Shown here: positions 32,904-43,430 of the stretch, piece after piece
How positions within the stretch are numbered: position 1 is the stretch's first letter
Layout: each line of letters opens with the position of its first letter
NCBI GenBank assembly: GCA_020725145.1
Contig: DYFO01000002.1
Span: forward strand, 71,777-115,664
DNA: 43,888 nucleotides
DNA from: Symbiobacterium thermophilum
Lineage (GTDB): Bacteria; Bacillota; Sulfobacillia; UBA995
Direction of reading: 5' to 3'
Translations under genes and position numbers: made by a program
The notes under the pieces: generated by a model
Told to the model about the DNA's origin: nothing
The model's input: the letters and a program-made list of their open reading frames with translations, nothing else
The model's database searches: none

Positions 32904-34166
32904 TCAGCGCATAAAGCCCTGGTAGTGTCGCATGATGAGGTGGACCTCGATCTGCTTCATGGTTTCCAGGGCGACCCCCACGACGATCAGCAACGCCGTG
33001 CCGCCGAAGTAGATGTTCACACCGCTCAGCTCGGCCACCGCGATCGGCATCACCGCCGCCACAAGGGCTAAAAACAGCGCACCTATCAGGGTGATGCGGT
33101 TCAGGATACGCTCCAGATGATCGGCGGTCGGACGCCCGGGACGCAGGCCGGGGATGAATCCTCCCCACTTCTTCAGGTCATTGGCGACATTCTGCGGGTT
33201 GAAGGTGATCGCCGTGTAGAAGTAGGTGAAGAAGATGATGAGGAGGAAGTTGAGGCTCACGTACAGAGCCCCGCGGAAACGCAGGGCATGAGCCACGGCC
33301 TGGGCCCACGGATGGGGTATGAACTGAGCGATAGTGGCCGGAAAGGCCAGCACCGACGTCGAGAAGATGACGGGGATCACACCGGCCGAGTTTATGCGCA
33401 CCGGAATGTGGGTGGTCTGCCCTCCGTAAACCCTGCGGCCCTTGACCCGCTTGGCATACTGCACGGGAACCCTTCGCTGTCCTTCCTGCACCAGTACCAC
33501 TGCGGCCACCGCCCCGAGACCGATGAGCGCAAGAACCAGCACGTTGAACACGTTGATCACGCCGGCCGTCAGGTACCGGTACAGATCGACCAGCCCCTGA
33601 GGGGCACGCGAGACGATCCCGGCAAAGATTATCAACGAGATCCCGTTGCCGATACCCTTCTCGGTGATCTGTTCGCCGAGCCACATCAAGAATATGGTGC
33701 CGGTGGTCAGCGTCAGCGCCACCAGCGACAGGCCGAAGAAGGTGGGAGAAATGATGGCGTGCCGAAGACCGAAAGCCATCCCGTATGCCTGTACGAGCGC
33801 CAGCCCCACGGTGGCAAACCGCGTGTACTGGGTTATCTTCTTCCGGCCTTCCTCGCCCTCCTTGGCAAGCTGCTCCAGCCGTGGAATGACCACCGTCAGA
33901 AGCTGCATGATGATGGAGGCATTGATGTAGGGAGTAATGCTCATGGCGAACACCGAAAAAGCCTTCAGCGCGCCCCCCGAGAAAAGGTCAAGCAGACCGA
34001 AGAGGGTTCCTTCGGCGAACAGCTCGGCGATCACGGCGCTGTCGACGCCGGGCACCGGGACGTGGGCGCCTATGCGAAAGATAGCGAACATCCACAAGGT
34101 AAAGAAGATGCGGCGGCGTAAGTCGCCGATGCGAAAGGCGCTGCGGAGCGAATCGAGGAACCTCAC
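32904..34166 (-). CDS. secY: Protein translocase subunit SecY
   Basis: 420 residues and ten expected membrane segments, forming the channel of the Sec translocon. It begins with [20 protein letters not shown] and includes [20 protein letters not shown] and [20 protein letters not shown], both classic SecY motifs. The start is GTG at 34166, overlapping the rplO stop (GTGA). Confidence 0.99.
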   Translation of the reverse strand: MRFLDSLRSAFRIGDLRRRIFFTLWMFAIFRIGAHVPVPGVDSAVIAELFAEGTLFGLLDLFSGGALKAFSVFAMSITPYINASIIMQLLTVVIPRLEQLAKEGEEGRKKITQYTRFATVGLALVQAYGMAFGLRHAIISPTFFGLSLVALTLTTGTIFLMWLGEQITEKGIGNGISLIIFAGIVSRAPQGLVDLYRYLTAGVINVFNVLVLALIGLGAVAAVVLVQEGQRRVPVQYAKRVKGRRVYGGQTTHIPVRINSAGVIPVIFSTSVLAFPATIAQFIPHPWAQAVAHALRFRGALYVSLNFLLIIFFTYFYTAITFNPQNVANDLKKWGGFIPGLRPGRPTADHLERILNRITLIGALFLALVAAVMPIAVAELSGVNIYFGGTALLIVVGVALETMKQIEVHLIMRHYQGFMR

Positions 34167-34612
34167 TCCCCTATCACCTCAACCTTTCCGCCTGCCGCCT
34201 CGATCTTGCGAACGGCCTGCGCCGAAAACGCGTGCGCCCTCACCGTCAGCGGACGGTCAAGCTCACCCGAACCCAGGATCTTTACCGGGCTAACGGACTT
34301 GCGCACTACCCTGTGCTCGGCCAGCAGTTCGGGAGTGACCTCGCTTCCGGGGTCAAACCGCGCGAGGGTGCCCACGTTAACCTCTGCGAACTCGCGCCGG
34401 AACGGGTTGGTAAAGCCCCGCTTGGGTAGCCGACGCTGCAGGGGCATCTGGCCGCCCTCGAAGCCCGGTCCCTTGCTTCCACCCGAACGCGACTTCTGTC
34501 CTTTGTGGCCACGCCCGGCGGTCTTGCCGTGACCGGACCCGGTTCCGCGGCCTACACGCTTGCGGTCTTTCCTGGAACCGGGAGCGGGCTTCAGTTCATG
34601 AAGTTTTACCAC
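34163..34612 (-). CDS. rplO: 50S ribosomal protein L15
   Basis: 149 residues from the GTG at 34612, with GGAGG eight bases ahead. [20 protein letters not shown] and [15 protein letters not shown] are the expected glycine- and arginine-rich motifs. The start lies 17 bases inside the end of rpmD. Confidence 0.97.
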   Translation of the reverse strand: MVKLHELKPAPGSRKDRKRVGRGTGSGHGKTAGRGHKGQKSRSGGSKGPGFEGGQMPLQRRLPKRGFTNPFRREFAEVNVGTLARFDPGSEVTPELLAEHRVVRKSVSPVKILGSGELDRPLTVRAHAFSAQAVRKIEAAGGKVEVIGE

Positions 34613-35087
34613 CGGGCACACCTCCTGTCGGCTCGTCGGCCGCCGGTTCGTCGGCTGGTTTGGTTCGCTTCCGCTTGGGTGGGGCCGGACTGGTCGGCGC
34701 CTCCGGCGCCGTGTCCTCCGCAGCCTGTTTCCTCACGGTCTTCCGACGGCGGGAAGTGGGTGTGGCGGCTTCTTCGACCGGAGGTTCGTCCGTCGGCTGC
34801 TGGATCTCCTCGGCTCGACGGCGGCGCCGGGGTCGCACCGGAGTTTCTTGGGCGACGGCGGGTGCCGCCAAAGCGTCCGGGCCGGGCACCTCCACCGCCT
34901 CGCCACCCAGTTCCTCTACTCTGACAAGGTGGGCAACCCGGCGGAGCATCCCCCGCAGCGAAGGGCTGTCCGCACGAGTGACGGATTGTCCCAACGTCCA
35001 CAGGCCCAGCGCACGGAGGGTCCGGCGATGGTTCTCGGACGAGCCGATCATGCTCTTTCGGTAGGTTATCTTTATCCTGGAACCCAT
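34596..35087 (-). CDS. rpmD: 50S ribosomal protein L30 with a long C-terminal extension
   Basis: 163 residues, against about 60 for a normal bacterial L30. Residues 1-59 are canonical ([32 protein letters not shown]). Then come about 104 residues rich in Pro, Glu, Ala, Arg and Lys with blocks such as [21 protein letters not shown] and PPKRKRTKP, which look disordered and of alternating charge. The frame is continuous to the TGA at 34596, and rplO follows with a 17-base overlap, so the tail is not a simple read-through past a lost stop into unrelated spacer. The gene is in its normal place between rpsE and rplO. A function for the tail is unknown. Confidence 0.93.
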   Translation of the reverse strand: MGSRIKITYRKSMIGSSENHRRTLRALGLWTLGQSVTRADSPSLRGMLRRVAHLVRVEELGGEAVEVPGPDALAAPAVAQETPVRPRRRRRAEEIQQPTDEPPVEEAATPTSRRRKTVRKQAAEDTAPEAPTSPAPPKRKRTKPADEPAADEPTGGVPGGKTS

Positions 35088-35112
35088 GGCTGTTCCCCCT
35101 ACGCCCCCGGGC

Positions 35113-35622
35113 TTACCCGTCTGACGCCCGGGCCTCCACCTTCTTGCCCCGCAACCTCGCCACTTCCTCCGCGCTGCGCAGCGCCTTCAACGCCTCAAGG
35201 GTGGCGTAGACGACGTTGTTGGGATTGGACGATCCGAGCGACTTGGTGAGCACGTCACGGATGCCTGCCAGCTCCATCACCGCGCGAACCGCCGCCCCTG
35301 CGATGATCCCGGTACCGGGGGAAGCCGGCTTGAGCAACACGCGTCCGGCTCCGAAGTGCCCCGTAACCTCATGGGGGATAGTAGTCCCTACCCGCGGCAC
35401 CCGAACGAGGTTCTTCTTGCCGTCCTGGACGCCTTTGGATATGGCGTCGGGGATCTCCGTGGCCTTCCCCAAGCCTGCTCCAACGTGCCCTTCGCCGTCC
35501 CCGACCACTACCAGGGCGCTGAAGCTAAACCTGCGGCCGCCTTTGACCACCTTGGCCACCCGGTTGATGGAGACCACTTTTTCCTTTAGTTCGCCGAGGC
35601 CGTCCGCGTCAATCCTTGGCAA
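35113..35622 (-). CDS. rpsE: 30S ribosomal protein S5
   Basis: 169 residues from the TTG at 35622, which has a perfect AAGGAGGT nine bases ahead; a GTG ten codons upstream lies before that site. [30 protein letters not shown] and [19 protein letters not shown] are typical. It affects decoding accuracy. Confidence 0.98.
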   Translation of the reverse strand: MPRIDADGLGELKEKVVSINRVAKVVKGGRRFSFSALVVVGDGEGHVGAGLGKATEIPDAISKGVQDGKKNLVRVPRVGTTIPHEVTGHFGAGRVLLKPASPGTGIIAGAAVRAVMELAGIRDVLTKSLGSSNPNNVVYATLEALKALRSAEEVARLRGKKVEARASDG

Positions 35623-35652
35623 ATCGATCTGACCTCCTTGGCGGGCCTGCAC

Positions 35653-36033
35653 CTAGAACAGAAGACCTGCCTCGCGGGCAGCCTCCGCCAGTGCCTGAAC
35701 CCTCCCGTGATACCGGTAACCGCCCCGGTCGAACACGACCTGTTTGATTCCGATCGACTGCGCCCGACGGGCCAGTACGTCTCCGACCAATCGCGCCACG
35801 TGCACCTTGCCCTTGCCCGTGGTGTCGGACTGCTGCAACTGGCGCACCTCACCGTCCAGCGAGGATGCGGCGGCCAGCGTGATGCCGGACTCATCATCTA
35901 TCAGCTGTGCGTAGATGTGACGGGCACTGCGGAAGACACTGAGCCGGGGGCGCGCGCCGGTGCCCGTCACCCGTCGCCTTATGCGCCGGTGGCGCCGCTT
36001 GCGGGCCGCGTTGGCGTCCTGTCTTGTGAGCAT
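35653..36033 (-). CDS. rplR: 50S ribosomal protein L18
   Basis: 126 residues. The basic N-terminus [20 protein letters not shown] is followed by [17 protein letters not shown], and the typical end [20 protein letters not shown] is present. It binds 5S rRNA. It lies between rplF and rpsE. Confidence 0.98.
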   Translation of the reverse strand: MLTRQDANAARKRRHRRIRRRVTGTGARPRLSVFRSARHIYAQLIDDESGITLAAASSLDGEVRQLQQSDTTGKGKVHVARLVGDVLARRAQSIGIKQVVFDRGGYRYHGRVQALAEAAREAGLLF

Positions 36034-36060
36034 GGCTGGTCCTCCAGACCGGAAGCGGGC

Positions 36061-36597
36061 TTACTTGCCGGCCTTGCCCGCTTTCCGCCTCACCTTTTCG
36101 CCGGCGTAACGGATTCCTTTACCCTGATAGGGTTCAGGCGGACGCACGGATCGGATCCGTGCCGCCACCACACCTACGGCTTCCTTGTCAATGCCCCGAA
36201 CCACGATGGTGGTTGGGGTAGGAGTCTCAATGGTTACTCCCTCGGGTGGCTCAATCTCCACGGGGTGGGAGAAGCCCACGTTGAGCACCAGCGTGCGGCC
36301 GCTCATGGAAGCGCGATACCCCACTCCGACGAGTTCAAGACCCCTGCGGTATCCCTCGGTCACCCCGATCACCATGTTGGCGATCAAGCTGCGGGTAAGC
36401 CCATGTAGCGAACGGTGCACCCGGTCATCCGATGGGCGACTGACCCTGATGCTACCGCCGTCTATCTCCACCTTGATGCCTGACGGTATGTCCCGGCTTA
36501 GCTCGCCCCCGGGTCCCGCCACCCGCACGGTGTTCCCTTCCACCTGCACCGACACTCCCGGTGGAAGGGAAACCGGCTTGCGTCCCACTCTGGACAT
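36061..36597 (-). CDS. rplF: 50S ribosomal protein L6
   Basis: 178 residues. It begins [20 protein letters not shown] and has [20 protein letters not shown] and the C-terminal [20 protein letters not shown], the expected signature. It lies near the elongation-factor binding site of the 50S subunit. Confidence 0.98.
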   Translation of the reverse strand: MSRVGRKPVSLPPGVSVQVEGNTVRVAGPGGELSRDIPSGIKVEIDGGSIRVSRPSDDRVHRSLHGLTRSLIANMVIGVTEGYRRGLELVGVGYRASMSGRTLVLNVGFSHPVEIEPPEGVTIETPTPTTIVVRGIDKEAVGVVAARIRSVRPPEPYQGKGIRYAGEKVRRKAGKAGK

Positions 36598-36644
36598 GCC
36601 TTGATTACCTCCCTCAGGACGGGGTGATCTTCATGGCGACCGGT

Positions 36645-37043
36645 TCACCACACATGGCAGATGACCTCGCCGCCCAGGCCCCGTTCCCGAGCTTCCCGAT
36701 CCGTCAAGAGCCCCTGGGAGGTGGAGATGATCGCTATCCCCAGACCTCCCATGACTCGGGGAACCTCATCCTTCCCGACGTAAACGCGCCGCCCGGGCTT
36801 GCTGACCCGCTCCAGGCCGTTGAGTACATGCTTGCGGTCCGGTCCGTACCGCAGGTGGAGCCGCAGTCTTACCTGGGGGCCGCTGGCAACAACCTCGCAG
36901 TCGCGGATGTAGCCCTCCCGCTTCAAGATGTCCGCGATCGCACGGTTCAGCCGCGAGCCGAGCACTTCAACGCGATCCCGCCGCACGGCGCTGGCGTTTC
37001 TGATACGGGTCAGCATATCCGCCAGGGGGTCGGACATGGCCAT
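36645..37043 (-). CDS. rpsH: 30S ribosomal protein S8
   Basis: 132 residues. DPLADMLTRIRNASAV at the start and GGLGIAIISTSQGLLTDREA at the end are diagnostic. An ATG at 37043 or two codons later; AAGGAGG is ten bases before the first. It binds the central 16S domain and regulates the spc operon in some bacteria. Confidence 0.98.
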   Translation of the reverse strand: MAMSDPLADMLTRIRNASAVRRDRVEVLGSRLNRAIADILKREGYIRDCEVVASGPQVRLRLHLRYGPDRKHVLNGLERVSKPGRRVYVGKDEVPRVMGGLGIAIISTSQGLLTDREARERGLGGEVICHVW

Positions 37044-37082
37044 AATACGGAAACCTCCTTCAACCCATCCCTTACCCGTCCG

Positions 37083-37268
37083 TCACCAGCTGGCTTTCTT
37101 GATCCCCGGGAGTTGGCCGCGGTGGGCCCTCGCCCGGAAGCACATTCGGCACATGGCGAACTTGCCTATGTACCCGCGGGCGCGCCCGCATATCCGGCAG
37201 CGGTTGCGGTACCGGGTACTGTACCTGGGACGGCGCTTCCACTTCTCAACCTTCGCTTTGGTGGCCAA
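37083..37268 (-). CDS. rpsZ: 30S ribosomal protein S14, zinc type
   Basis: 61 residues with [12 protein letters not shown] and [12 protein letters not shown], the four zinc cysteines of the short type Z protein. The TTG start at 37268 is preceded by GGGAGG. It is placed between rplE and rpsH. Confidence 0.98.
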   Translation of the reverse strand: MATKAKVEKWKRRPRYSTRYRNRCRICGRARGYIGKFAMCRMCFRARAHRGQLPGIKKASW

Positions 37269-37288
37269 CGCGACGAACCTCCCTGGAA

Positions 37289-37837
37289 TCAGGCGGTCTC
37301 GCGGAATGGCATCCCCAGGGCCTTGAGAAGACCCATGGCCTCCTCATCCGTCCTGGCGGTGGTGACGATCACCACGTCCATGCCACGGACCTTCTCAACC
37401 TTCTCGTAGTCGACCTCCGGGAAGACCAGTTGCTCGCGGACTCCCAGCGTGTAGTTGCCGCGGCCGTCGAAACCCCTCGGGGATACCCCTCGGAAGTCGC
37501 GCACTCGCGGCAGCGCGATGTTGACCAGCCGGTCGAAGAAATCGTACATGCGGTCGCCCCGCAAGGTGACCTTGCAGCCGATGGACATCCCCTTGCGGAG
37601 CTTGAACGCCGCTATGGACCTTCTGGCACGAGTGATCACCGGCCGCTGCCCGGTTATGCTGGCCAGCTCCGCGACCGCCGCATCGAGTGTCTTGGGATTC
37701 TGCGTGGCGTCGCCGACCCCCATGTTGACCACGATCTTCTCCAGGCGTGGAACTTCCATGGGGTTCTTGTAGTTGAACTGCTCCCTGAGCGCGGGCACTA
37801 CCTTCTCGCGGTAGTAATCCTTCAACCTGGCTGCCAC
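37289..37837 (-). CDS. rplE: 50S ribosomal protein L5
   Basis: 182 residues from the GTG at 37837 (AGGGGGT ahead). [32 protein letters not shown] and the central [20 protein letters not shown] are typical. It binds 5S rRNA and the P-site tRNA. The frame stays open upstream through rplX, but that part is a shadow. Confidence 0.98.
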   Translation of the reverse strand: MAARLKDYYREKVVPALREQFNYKNPMEVPRLEKIVVNMGVGDATQNPKTLDAAVAELASITGQRPVITRARRSIAAFKLRKGMSIGCKVTLRGDRMYDFFDRLVNIALPRVRDFRGVSPRGFDGRGNYTLGVREQLVFPEVDYEKVEKVRGMDVVIVTTARTDEEAMGLLKALGMPFRETA

Positions 37838-37848
37838 ACTGCTACCCC

Positions 37849-38202
37849 CTACCGATCGACTACTTCCCCGCATCTCTTGCAGACCCGAACCGACCGGCCG
37901 TCCTTGAGCGACGTCCTTCCCAGGCGGGAAGGCCGGTTGCATCGCACGCACACCAGCATCACCTTGCTGCTGGGCACGGCAGCTTCCTGGTCGACGATGC
38001 CTCCCTGCATGCTCTTGCCCCGCGGCTTCAGGTGCCGCTTGACCACGTTGACGCCTTCCACCACGACCCTGCCCGTCGCGGGCTCGGCCCGGATGATCTT
38101 CCCCTTCTTTCCCCGGTCTTTGCCGGAGATGACCACCACCGTATCGCCCTTTCGAACGTGCATGCGGTTGCCCCAACGGGGAGTTGATTTCTGTCTGGGC
38201 AC
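37849..38202 (-). CDS. rplX: 50S ribosomal protein L24
   Basis: 117 residues from the GTG at 38202, after GGGAGGCGAGG; an ATG 14 codons later would give the more usual N-terminus [20 protein letters not shown] but has a weaker site. The C-terminal half has [20 protein letters not shown] and a CVRC...CKRC pair that could bind zinc. It initiates 50S assembly. Confidence 0.96.
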   Translation of the reverse strand: MPRQKSTPRWGNRMHVRKGDTVVVISGKDRGKKGKIIRAEPATGRVVVEGVNVVKRHLKPRGKSMQGGIVDQEAAVPSSKVMLVCVRCNRPSRLGRTSLKDGRSVRVCKRCGEVVDR

Positions 38203-38247
38203 CGACCCTCGCCTCCCTGGTCGTCGGCTGCCGTTAGCTCCCGTCGC

Positions 38248-38616
38248 TCACAGGACCTCGGGAGCCAGCGAGATGATCTTCATGAAAGCCTTTTCGCGCA
38301 ATTCCCGCGCGACCGGCCCAAAGATGCGCGTGCCTCTGGGTTCGCGGTCGTCCTTGATGATAACCGCCGCGTTGTCGTCGAAACGGATGTGGGAGCCGTC
38401 TTCGCGTCGTACTCCCTTGCGCGACCGGACGACCACGGCCCTGACAACGTCGCCCTTCTTGACCACACCGCCGGGGGCGGCATCCTTCACCGAGGCGACG
38501 ATGATGTCGCCGATGTTCGCGTACTTGCGCCGTGAGCCTCCGAGTACCCGGATGCACATTATCTCCTTGGCACCGGTGTTATCGGCTATTGAAAGCCTGG
38601 TTTGAGCCTGGATCAT
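38248..38616 (-). CDS. rplN: 50S ribosomal protein L14
   Basis: 122 residues. [20 protein letters not shown] at the start, [20 protein letters not shown] and the end [20 protein letters not shown] are fully typical. It lies between rpsQ and rplX. Confidence 0.99.
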   Translation of the reverse strand: MIQAQTRLSIADNTGAKEIMCIRVLGGSRRKYANIGDIIVASVKDAAPGGVVKKGDVVRAVVVRSRKGVRREDGSHIRFDDNAAVIIKDDREPRGTRIFGPVARELREKAFMKIISLAPEVL

Positions 38617-38640
38617 GCCTGCTCCTCCCCAAACCTGCTG

Positions 38641-38910
38641 CTACCTGGCACGCTCGATGATCTCCGCCACCCGCCAGCGTTTCTCTCGGGAAAGCGGCCT
38701 CGTCTCCATGATGCGCACCCGGTCGCCCACCCGACATTCATTTTGCTCATCATGAGCCTTGAAGCGACGGGTGCGACGGATGCGGCGGCCGTACAGGGGA
38801 TGCTGCTTGACCGTCTCCACCGCGACGACAACCGTCTTGTTCATGCGGTCGCTTACCACGGTGCCGACGCGCATCTTCCGCTTTGCCCTGGCATCTTGCA
38901 TGCCGTTCAC
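38641..38910 (-). CDS. rpsQ: 30S ribosomal protein S17
   Basis: 89 residues. [20 protein letters not shown] and [20 protein letters not shown] are diagnostic. The start is GTG at 38910, overlapping the rpmC stop (GTGA). Confidence 0.98.
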   Translation of the reverse strand: MNGMQDARAKRKMRVGTVVSDRMNKTVVVAVETVKQHPLYGRRIRRTRRFKAHDEQNECRVGDRVRIMETRPLSREKRWRVAEIIERAR

Positions 38911-39152
38911 TTCCTTTTCCTCCTGACGGACTTGGTGCCGGCGACAGGCGGTGCCGGCCCGAGGCCGAGTTCCCGCTCCCGTTGGATGGTGAGGACGCGG
39001 GCAATGTCCTTGCGCACGTGTCTTATCCGCATGGGGTTATCAAGCTGTCCGGTGGCCAGCTGAAAGCGAAGGTTGAACAGCTCTTCCCTCAACGCCGACA
39101 GCTTCTGGGCCAGTTCGGCGTCGGCCATCTCGCGCAGCTCGGCCGGTTTCAC
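38907..39152 (-). CDS. rpmC: 50S ribosomal protein L29
   Basis: 81 residues. [20 protein letters not shown] is followed by [20 protein letters not shown], the typical core. About 15 extra residues at the C-terminus ([19 protein letters not shown]) make it slightly longer than usual. It overlaps rplP and rpsQ by GTGA at both ends. Confidence 0.97.
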   Translation of the reverse strand: MKPAELREMADAELAQKLSALREELFNLRFQLATGQLDNPMRIRHVRKDIARVLTIQRERELGLGPAPPVAGTKSVRRKRK

Positions 39153-39577
39153 GTTGCCTCACCACCATGCTCTTCGCGCTTGACGAATCTGGTCTTCAAC
39201 GGCAGCTTGTGAGAGGCAAGCCGCATCGCCTCTCTTGCCAGGCTCTCTTCCACTCCCGCCAGCTCGAACAGGATGCGTCCCGGCTTGACCACGGCTACCC
39301 AGTACTCGGGCGCCCCCTTGCCGCTACCCATGCGCGTCTCCGCCGGCTTCCGGGTGACCGACTTGTCGGGGAATATCCTTATCCAGACCTTGCCGCCGCG
39401 CTTGATGTGCCGGGTGAGCGCGATCCTTGCCGCCTCTATCTGACGGTCGGTGACCCACGCGGGCTCCAGCGCCTGCAGACCATAGTCTCCATAGTGAAGG
39501 TCCGACCCTCGATAGGCGGTGCCGGTGCGCCGGCCCCGATGGACTTTGCGGTACTTGACCCGCTTGGGCATCAACAC
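39149..39577 (-). CDS. rplP: 50S ribosomal protein L16
   Basis: 142 residues, starting [20 protein letters not shown] from a GTG, with AGGAGG upstream. [20 protein letters not shown] is the conserved C-terminal motif. It forms part of the A-site side of the 50S subunit. Confidence 0.99.
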   Translation of the reverse strand: MLMPKRVKYRKVHRGRRTGTAYRGSDLHYGDYGLQALEPAWVTDRQIEAARIALTRHIKRGGKVWIRIFPDKSVTRKPAETRMGSGKGAPEYWVAVVKPGRILFELAGVEESLAREAMRLASHKLPLKTRFVKREEHGGEAT

Positions 39578-39591
39578 CCCGACATCGCCTC

Positions 39592-40290
39592 CTAGGCTCT
39601 CGCCGTCGGCCGCCGGCCGTGACGCAACGGCTCACCGGGCCGCTCGGCCGGGCGTTCCTGGCCGGGCAGAACTTCTCCTTTGAATATCCACACTTTCACG
39701 CCTATCTGCCCGTAAGTGGTCCGCGCCTCCGCGAACCCGTAGTCGATGTCCGCGCGCAGGGTATGCAGGGGCACCGTCCCTTCCCAGCTGCGCTCCGACC
39801 TTGCGATCTCGGCGCCTCCGAGTCGGCCGGATACGATCACCCTGACCCCCTTGGCCCCGCCCCGCATGGCACGGGTGATGGCCTGCTTCATGGCCCGTCG
39901 GAAGGATATCCGCTTCTCGAGGGCAGAGGCTATGTTCTCGGCCACCAGCTTGGCATCGATCTCCGGACTGCGAACCTCCAAGATGTTAACCGAGACTTGC
40001 TTGTGCGTCAAGCGTTCGAGTTCTTGTTTGAGCGCCTCCGCTCCCGTTCCGCCACGGCCGATCACCATGCCTGGGCGGGCGGTGTGGATGGTGACCTTCA
40101 CCCGGTTGGCAAACCGCTCGATCTCGACACGGGATATCCCCGCCTGCGACAGGCGCCGGTCGATGAGTCGGCGAATGCCCATGTCTTCGTGCAGGAGCTC
40201 GGCATAATCCTGTCCCCTCGCGAACCACCGGGCGTCCCAGTCCTTGATGATGCCGAGGCGCAGACCTCTAGGATGCACCTTCTGTCCCAA
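39592..40290 (-). CDS. rpsC: 30S ribosomal protein S3
   Basis: 232 residues from the TTG at 40290 (AAGGAG ahead): [20 protein letters not shown]. The KH motif is seen in [20 protein letters not shown], and [20 protein letters not shown] is the C-terminal motif. It ends with a basic, proline-rich tail of about 25 residues. The frame is open upstream through rplV, but without family similarity. Confidence 0.98.
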   Translation of the reverse strand: MGQKVHPRGLRLGIIKDWDARWFARGQDYAELLHEDMGIRRLIDRRLSQAGISRVEIERFANRVKVTIHTARPGMVIGRGGTGAEALKQELERLTHKQVSVNILEVRSPEIDAKLVAENIASALEKRISFRRAMKQAITRAMRGGAKGVRVIVSGRLGGAEIARSERSWEGTVPLHTLRADIDYGFAEARTTYGQIGVKVWIFKGEVLPGQERPAERPGEPLRHGRRPTARA

Positions 40291-40294
40291 GGTG

Positions 40295-40633
40295 TTACTC
40301 CTTTCTTTCCCGAACCACCACGGTGATGTGACTGGTCCGCTTCTTGATCGGGAAAGCCTGCCCCCGCATGCGCGGGTGCCACCGCTTGTGGGTGGGGCCC
40401 TCGTCCACGGTTCCCTTAGCAACGTATAACGCGCTGCGGTCAAGGTCGTGGTTGTGTTCGGCATTGGCAATCGCCGAGCGCAAGACTTTTTCAATGATGG
40501 GCGACGCCCGCCTCGGAGTGAATCTGAGGATGGCCAGCGCCTGCTCCACCGGCTTGCCGCGGATGAGATCCATCACCAGCCGCGCCTTGCTCGGCGCGAC
40601 ACGTATGTAGCGGGCCACCGCTCTCCCTTCCAC
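40295..40633 (-). CDS. rplV: 50S ribosomal protein L22
   Basis: 112 residues. [20 protein letters not shown] and the C-terminal [20 protein letters not shown] (exit-tunnel loop) are typical. The GTG at 40633 is preceded by GGAGGG. rpsC starts four bases after it ends. Confidence 0.98.
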   Translation of the reverse strand: MEGRAVARYIRVAPSKARLVMDLIRGKPVEQALAILRFTPRRASPIIEKVLRSAIANAEHNHDLDRSALYVAKGTVDEGPTHKRWHPRMRGQAFPIKKRTSHITVVVRERKE

Positions 40634-40665
40634 CTGCGCACCCTCCTCGACAACTCGCCGCGGGC

Positions 40666-40950
40666 CTACTTGAGAGCGGTGGACCGCTCAGTGTGGTGCC
40701 CGTGGCCGCGGAACGTCCGGGTGGGAGCGAACTCCCCCAACCGGTGCCCGATCATGTCCTCGGTTATGTAGACGGGAACGTGCTTTCTACCGTCATGCAC
40801 CGCGATGGTGTGGCCGACGAACTCGGGTATGATGGTGCAGGCACGCGCCCAGGTCTTTATCACCCGCTTCTCGTTTCTTGCGTTGAGCTCGCGGATTTTT
40901 GCGGCCAGTTTCTCATCCACATACGGCCCCTTCTTGAGCGACCGCCCCAC
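40666..40950 (-). CDS. rpsS: 30S ribosomal protein S19
   Basis: 94 residues. [40 protein letters not shown] and the end [20 protein letters not shown] are typical. The start is GTG at 40950, with GGAGGT ahead. Confidence 0.99.
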   Translation of the reverse strand: MGRSLKKGPYVDEKLAAKIRELNARNEKRVIKTWARACTIIPEFVGHTIAVHDGRKHVPVYITEDMIGHRLGEFAPTRTFRGHGHHTERSTALK

Positions 40951-40968
40951 CGCTCATACCTCCCGTCG

Positions 40969-41796
40969 CTACTTGCGGCGCTTGACGATGTACTTGTCGG
41001 AAGCCTTGCCCTTCTTCCGGGTCTTGTAGCCCAGCGTCGGCTTGCCCCAGGGGGTTACCGGCTGCTTGCGGCCGATGGGTGACTTCCCCTCGCCACCGCC
41101 GTGGGGATGGTCCACCGGATTCATGACCACTCCCCGCGTGGTCGGCCTTATCCCGAGCCACCGACTGCGCCCTGCCTTGCCCAGCTTGATGTTTTCGTGT
41201 TCGACGTTGCCGAGCTGCCCCACGGTAGCCCGGCACCGCTGGTCGACCAGCCTGAGCTCGCCCGAAGGCAAGCGCAGCAGCACTTGACCACCTTCCCGGG
41301 CCATCAGCTGTGCGGCCGACCCCGCCGAGCGGACCAGTTGGCCTCCCTTGCCCGGCTTGAGCTCGATGTTGTGAACCTGGGTGCCCAGCGGCATGTTGGC
41401 CAGGGGCAGGGTGTTCCCGGGCTTGATGTCCGCCCCGGGCCCCGACATGACCCGGTCCCCCGGCCCAAGTCCCAGCGGGGCAAGGATGTAACGCTTGTCG
41501 CCATCGGCGTAGTGAATCAGGGCGATGCGCGCCGACCGGTTGGGGTCGTATTCGATGGACACCACCTTGCCCGGTACTCCATCCTTGTCGCGCCGGAAAT
41601 CGATCACCCGGTAGGCCCGTTTGTGGCCACCGCCGCGATGGCGCACGGTTATCCGGCCCTGGTTGGACCTGCCCGCCTTGCTGCGGACCGGACGCACCAG
41701 CGACTTTTCCGGTCTTTGGCGCGTTATCTCTTCAAAGGTCGACACCGTCATCGCCCGGCGTCCGGGCGAGGTCGGCTTATGGCTTTTGGTGCCCAC
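40969..41796 (-). CDS. rplB: 50S ribosomal protein L2
   Basis: 275 residues. The conserved [20 protein letters not shown] is near the N-terminus, and [20 protein letters not shown] holds the histidine essential for peptidyl transfer. The start is GTG at 41796. Confidence 0.99.
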   Translation of the reverse strand: MGTKSHKPTSPGRRAMTVSTFEEITRQRPEKSLVRPVRSKAGRSNQGRITVRHRGGGHKRAYRVIDFRRDKDGVPGKVVSIEYDPNRSARIALIHYADGDKRYILAPLGLGPGDRVMSGPGADIKPGNTLPLANMPLGTQVHNIELKPGKGGQLVRSAGSAAQLMAREGGQVLLRLPSGELRLVDQRCRATVGQLGNVEHENIKLGKAGRSRWLGIRPTTRGVVMNPVDHPHGGGEGKSPIGRKQPVTPWGKPTLGYKTRKKGKASDKYIVKRRK

Positions 41797-41827
41797 CGTT
41801 ACCTGCTCCCTTCCCCACCGCCAGCAC

Positions 41828-42118
41828 CTACCGTAGATCCTCGAAGAACTTGATGGTCTGTCCCCTGACGAGGGTGACCACCGCCTTCTTGGTCGTCGGG
41901 CGGCGCCCGGTAAAAACCCCCATGCGACGCATCTTGCCCAATCGGCGCTGGGTGTTCACCTTCTGAACCTTCACCTTGAATATGTCTTCGACGGCCTGGC
42001 GGATCTCGACCCTGGTCGCATCCGGTGCCACAATAAAGGTATACTTGCCGTCCGCCATCTGGGCGGTCGTCTTCTCCGACATCACCGGACGCAGGATTAT
42101 CTCGCGCGGGTTCGTCAT
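41828..42118 (-). CDS. rplW: 50S ribosomal protein L23
   Basis: 96 residues. [20 protein letters not shown] and [20 protein letters not shown] are typical. It forms the docking site for SRP and trigger factor at the exit tunnel. The ATG overlaps the rplD stop (ATGA). Confidence 0.98.
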   Translation of the reverse strand: MTNPREIILRPVMSEKTTAQMADGKYTFIVAPDATRVEIRQAVEDIFKVKVQKVNTQRRLGKMRRMGVFTGRRPTTKKAVVTLVRGQTIKFFEDLR

Positions 42119-42741
42119 GGCGCCAGCGCCTCCTCCAGCCAGGTAAGGGCGTCCCGGGTGAGGACCAACCGGTCGTGTGCCATCACGTCCAGCACGTTGA
42201 GGTTGGTCACCGGCAGCGAGGTGACCGCCGGCAGGTTTCGGGCCGACCGGGCTACCAAGGCATCGGGCCGGCCCGTCACCAACAGGGTGCGGCCGGTAGC
42301 GCCCACGCGTTCGAGAAGTCTGGCCACCGCCGCGGTGCGCGGTCTTTCCAGCGACAGCTCCTCCACCACCACGATACCGCCCTCACGAGCCCGTGCCGAC
42401 AGTGCCGAACGCAGGGCTTCACGGCGAGCCTTGCGCGGTAGGGCGTGGCGATAGTCGCGCGGAGAAGGACCGAACACCACTCCCCCTCCTCGCCAAAGCG
42501 GGGAACGGATGCTGCCGTGCCTGGCGCGGCCCAGGCCTTTCTGGCGCCAGGGTTTGCGCCCGCCGCCCCTGACTTCCGCCCTCGTCTTCGTGGAGGCGGT
42601 ACCTACCCGGCGGTTGGCCCGCATGATCACCGTCGTCTCGTAAAGCAGGTGCTCGTTCACCTGGGTTCCGAAGACCGAGCCGGAAAGCTCCGTCTCGCCG
42701 AGCGGCTCGCCCTCTTGATTGAACACCGCTGCCTTGGGCAT
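42115..42741 (-). CDS. rplD: 50S ribosomal protein L4
   Basis: 208 residues. The tunnel loop is seen in RAEVRGGGRKPWRQKGLGRA and HGSIRSPLWRGGGVVFGPSP. In enteric bacteria L4 also represses the S10 operon; no matching leader can be judged here. Confidence 0.98.
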   Translation of the reverse strand: MPKAAVFNQEGEPLGETELSGSVFGTQVNEHLLYETTVIMRANRRVGTASTKTRAEVRGGGRKPWRQKGLGRARHGSIRSPLWRGGGVVFGPSPRDYRHALPRKARREALRSALSARAREGGIVVVEELSLERPRTAAVARLLERVGATGRTLLVTGRPDALVARSARNLPAVTSLPVTNLNVLDVMAHDRLVLTRDALTWLEEALAP

Positions 42742-42759
42742 GTCGCCCTTCCTCCTTAC

Positions 42760-43401
42760 TCAGTCTCCCGACCGGGGCGCCTTGACCGCTCGCCGGATGG
42801 TCAACCACTGGCCCCTTGGCCCGGGTACCGCTCCCTTTACCAACAACAGGTTGCGCTCGGGGTCAGCCCTGACAACCAGCAGGTTCTGCACGGTGGTGCG
42901 CCGCGCTCCGAGGTGACCGGGGAGCTTTCGGCCCTTGAACACCCGGGCAGCCGCCCGGGACTGCAACGACCCGGGACCGCGGTGGTATTTGGAGCCATGG
43001 GCCATCGGGCCACGCCCGAAGCCGTGCCGGCGCACACCTCCTGCGAATCCCTTACCCTTGGAGACTCCCGTCACGTCCACCAGGTCGCCGGCCTTGAAGA
43101 TGTCGACACGGACCTCCTCTCCCGCCTGGTGCGGAGAAGGCTCCTGGCTTCGCACCTCGGCCAGCACCCGTACTGGCCTGACCTGCGCCTTTCGGAAGTG
43201 CCCCTGCAGGGGGCGGTTGACCAGCCTGGGGCGGATCTCGCCGAAACCTAGCTGCAGGGCATGGTAGCCGTCGGACTGGGGCGTCTTCTTCTGCACTACG
43301 ACACACGGTCCGGCCTCGATCACCGTTACCGGTATCGCCCGACCGGCATCGTCGTATACTTGCGTCATGCCCAGTTTGCGCCCAAGAATACCTGCGGTCA
43401 T
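42760..43401 (-). CDS. rplC: 50S ribosomal protein L3
   Basis: 213 residues. It begins [20 protein letters not shown] and contains [20 protein letters not shown] and the [15 protein letters not shown] loop near the peptidyl-transferase centre. Confidence 0.99.
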   Translation of the reverse strand: MTAGILGRKLGMTQVYDDAGRAIPVTVIEAGPCVVVQKKTPQSDGYHALQLGFGEIRPRLVNRPLQGHFRKAQVRPVRVLAEVRSQEPSPHQAGEEVRVDIFKAGDLVDVTGVSKGKGFAGGVRRHGFGRGPMAHGSKYHRGPGSLQSRAAARVFKGRKLPGHLGARRTTVQNLLVVRADPERNLLLVKGAVPGPRGQWLTIRRAVKAPRSGD

Positions 43402-43430
43402 GCCGCCTCACCCCTCCTCCCGTTCCGGGG

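Noticed and set aside
37838-38176. Upstream extension of rplE into rplX
   Set aside because: The added residues are out-of-frame L24; the 182-residue form has the standard L5 length and a ribosome site.
40291-40494. Upstream extension of rpsC into rplV
   Set aside because: Out-of-frame L22 sequence; the TTG at 40290 gives the family N-terminus.
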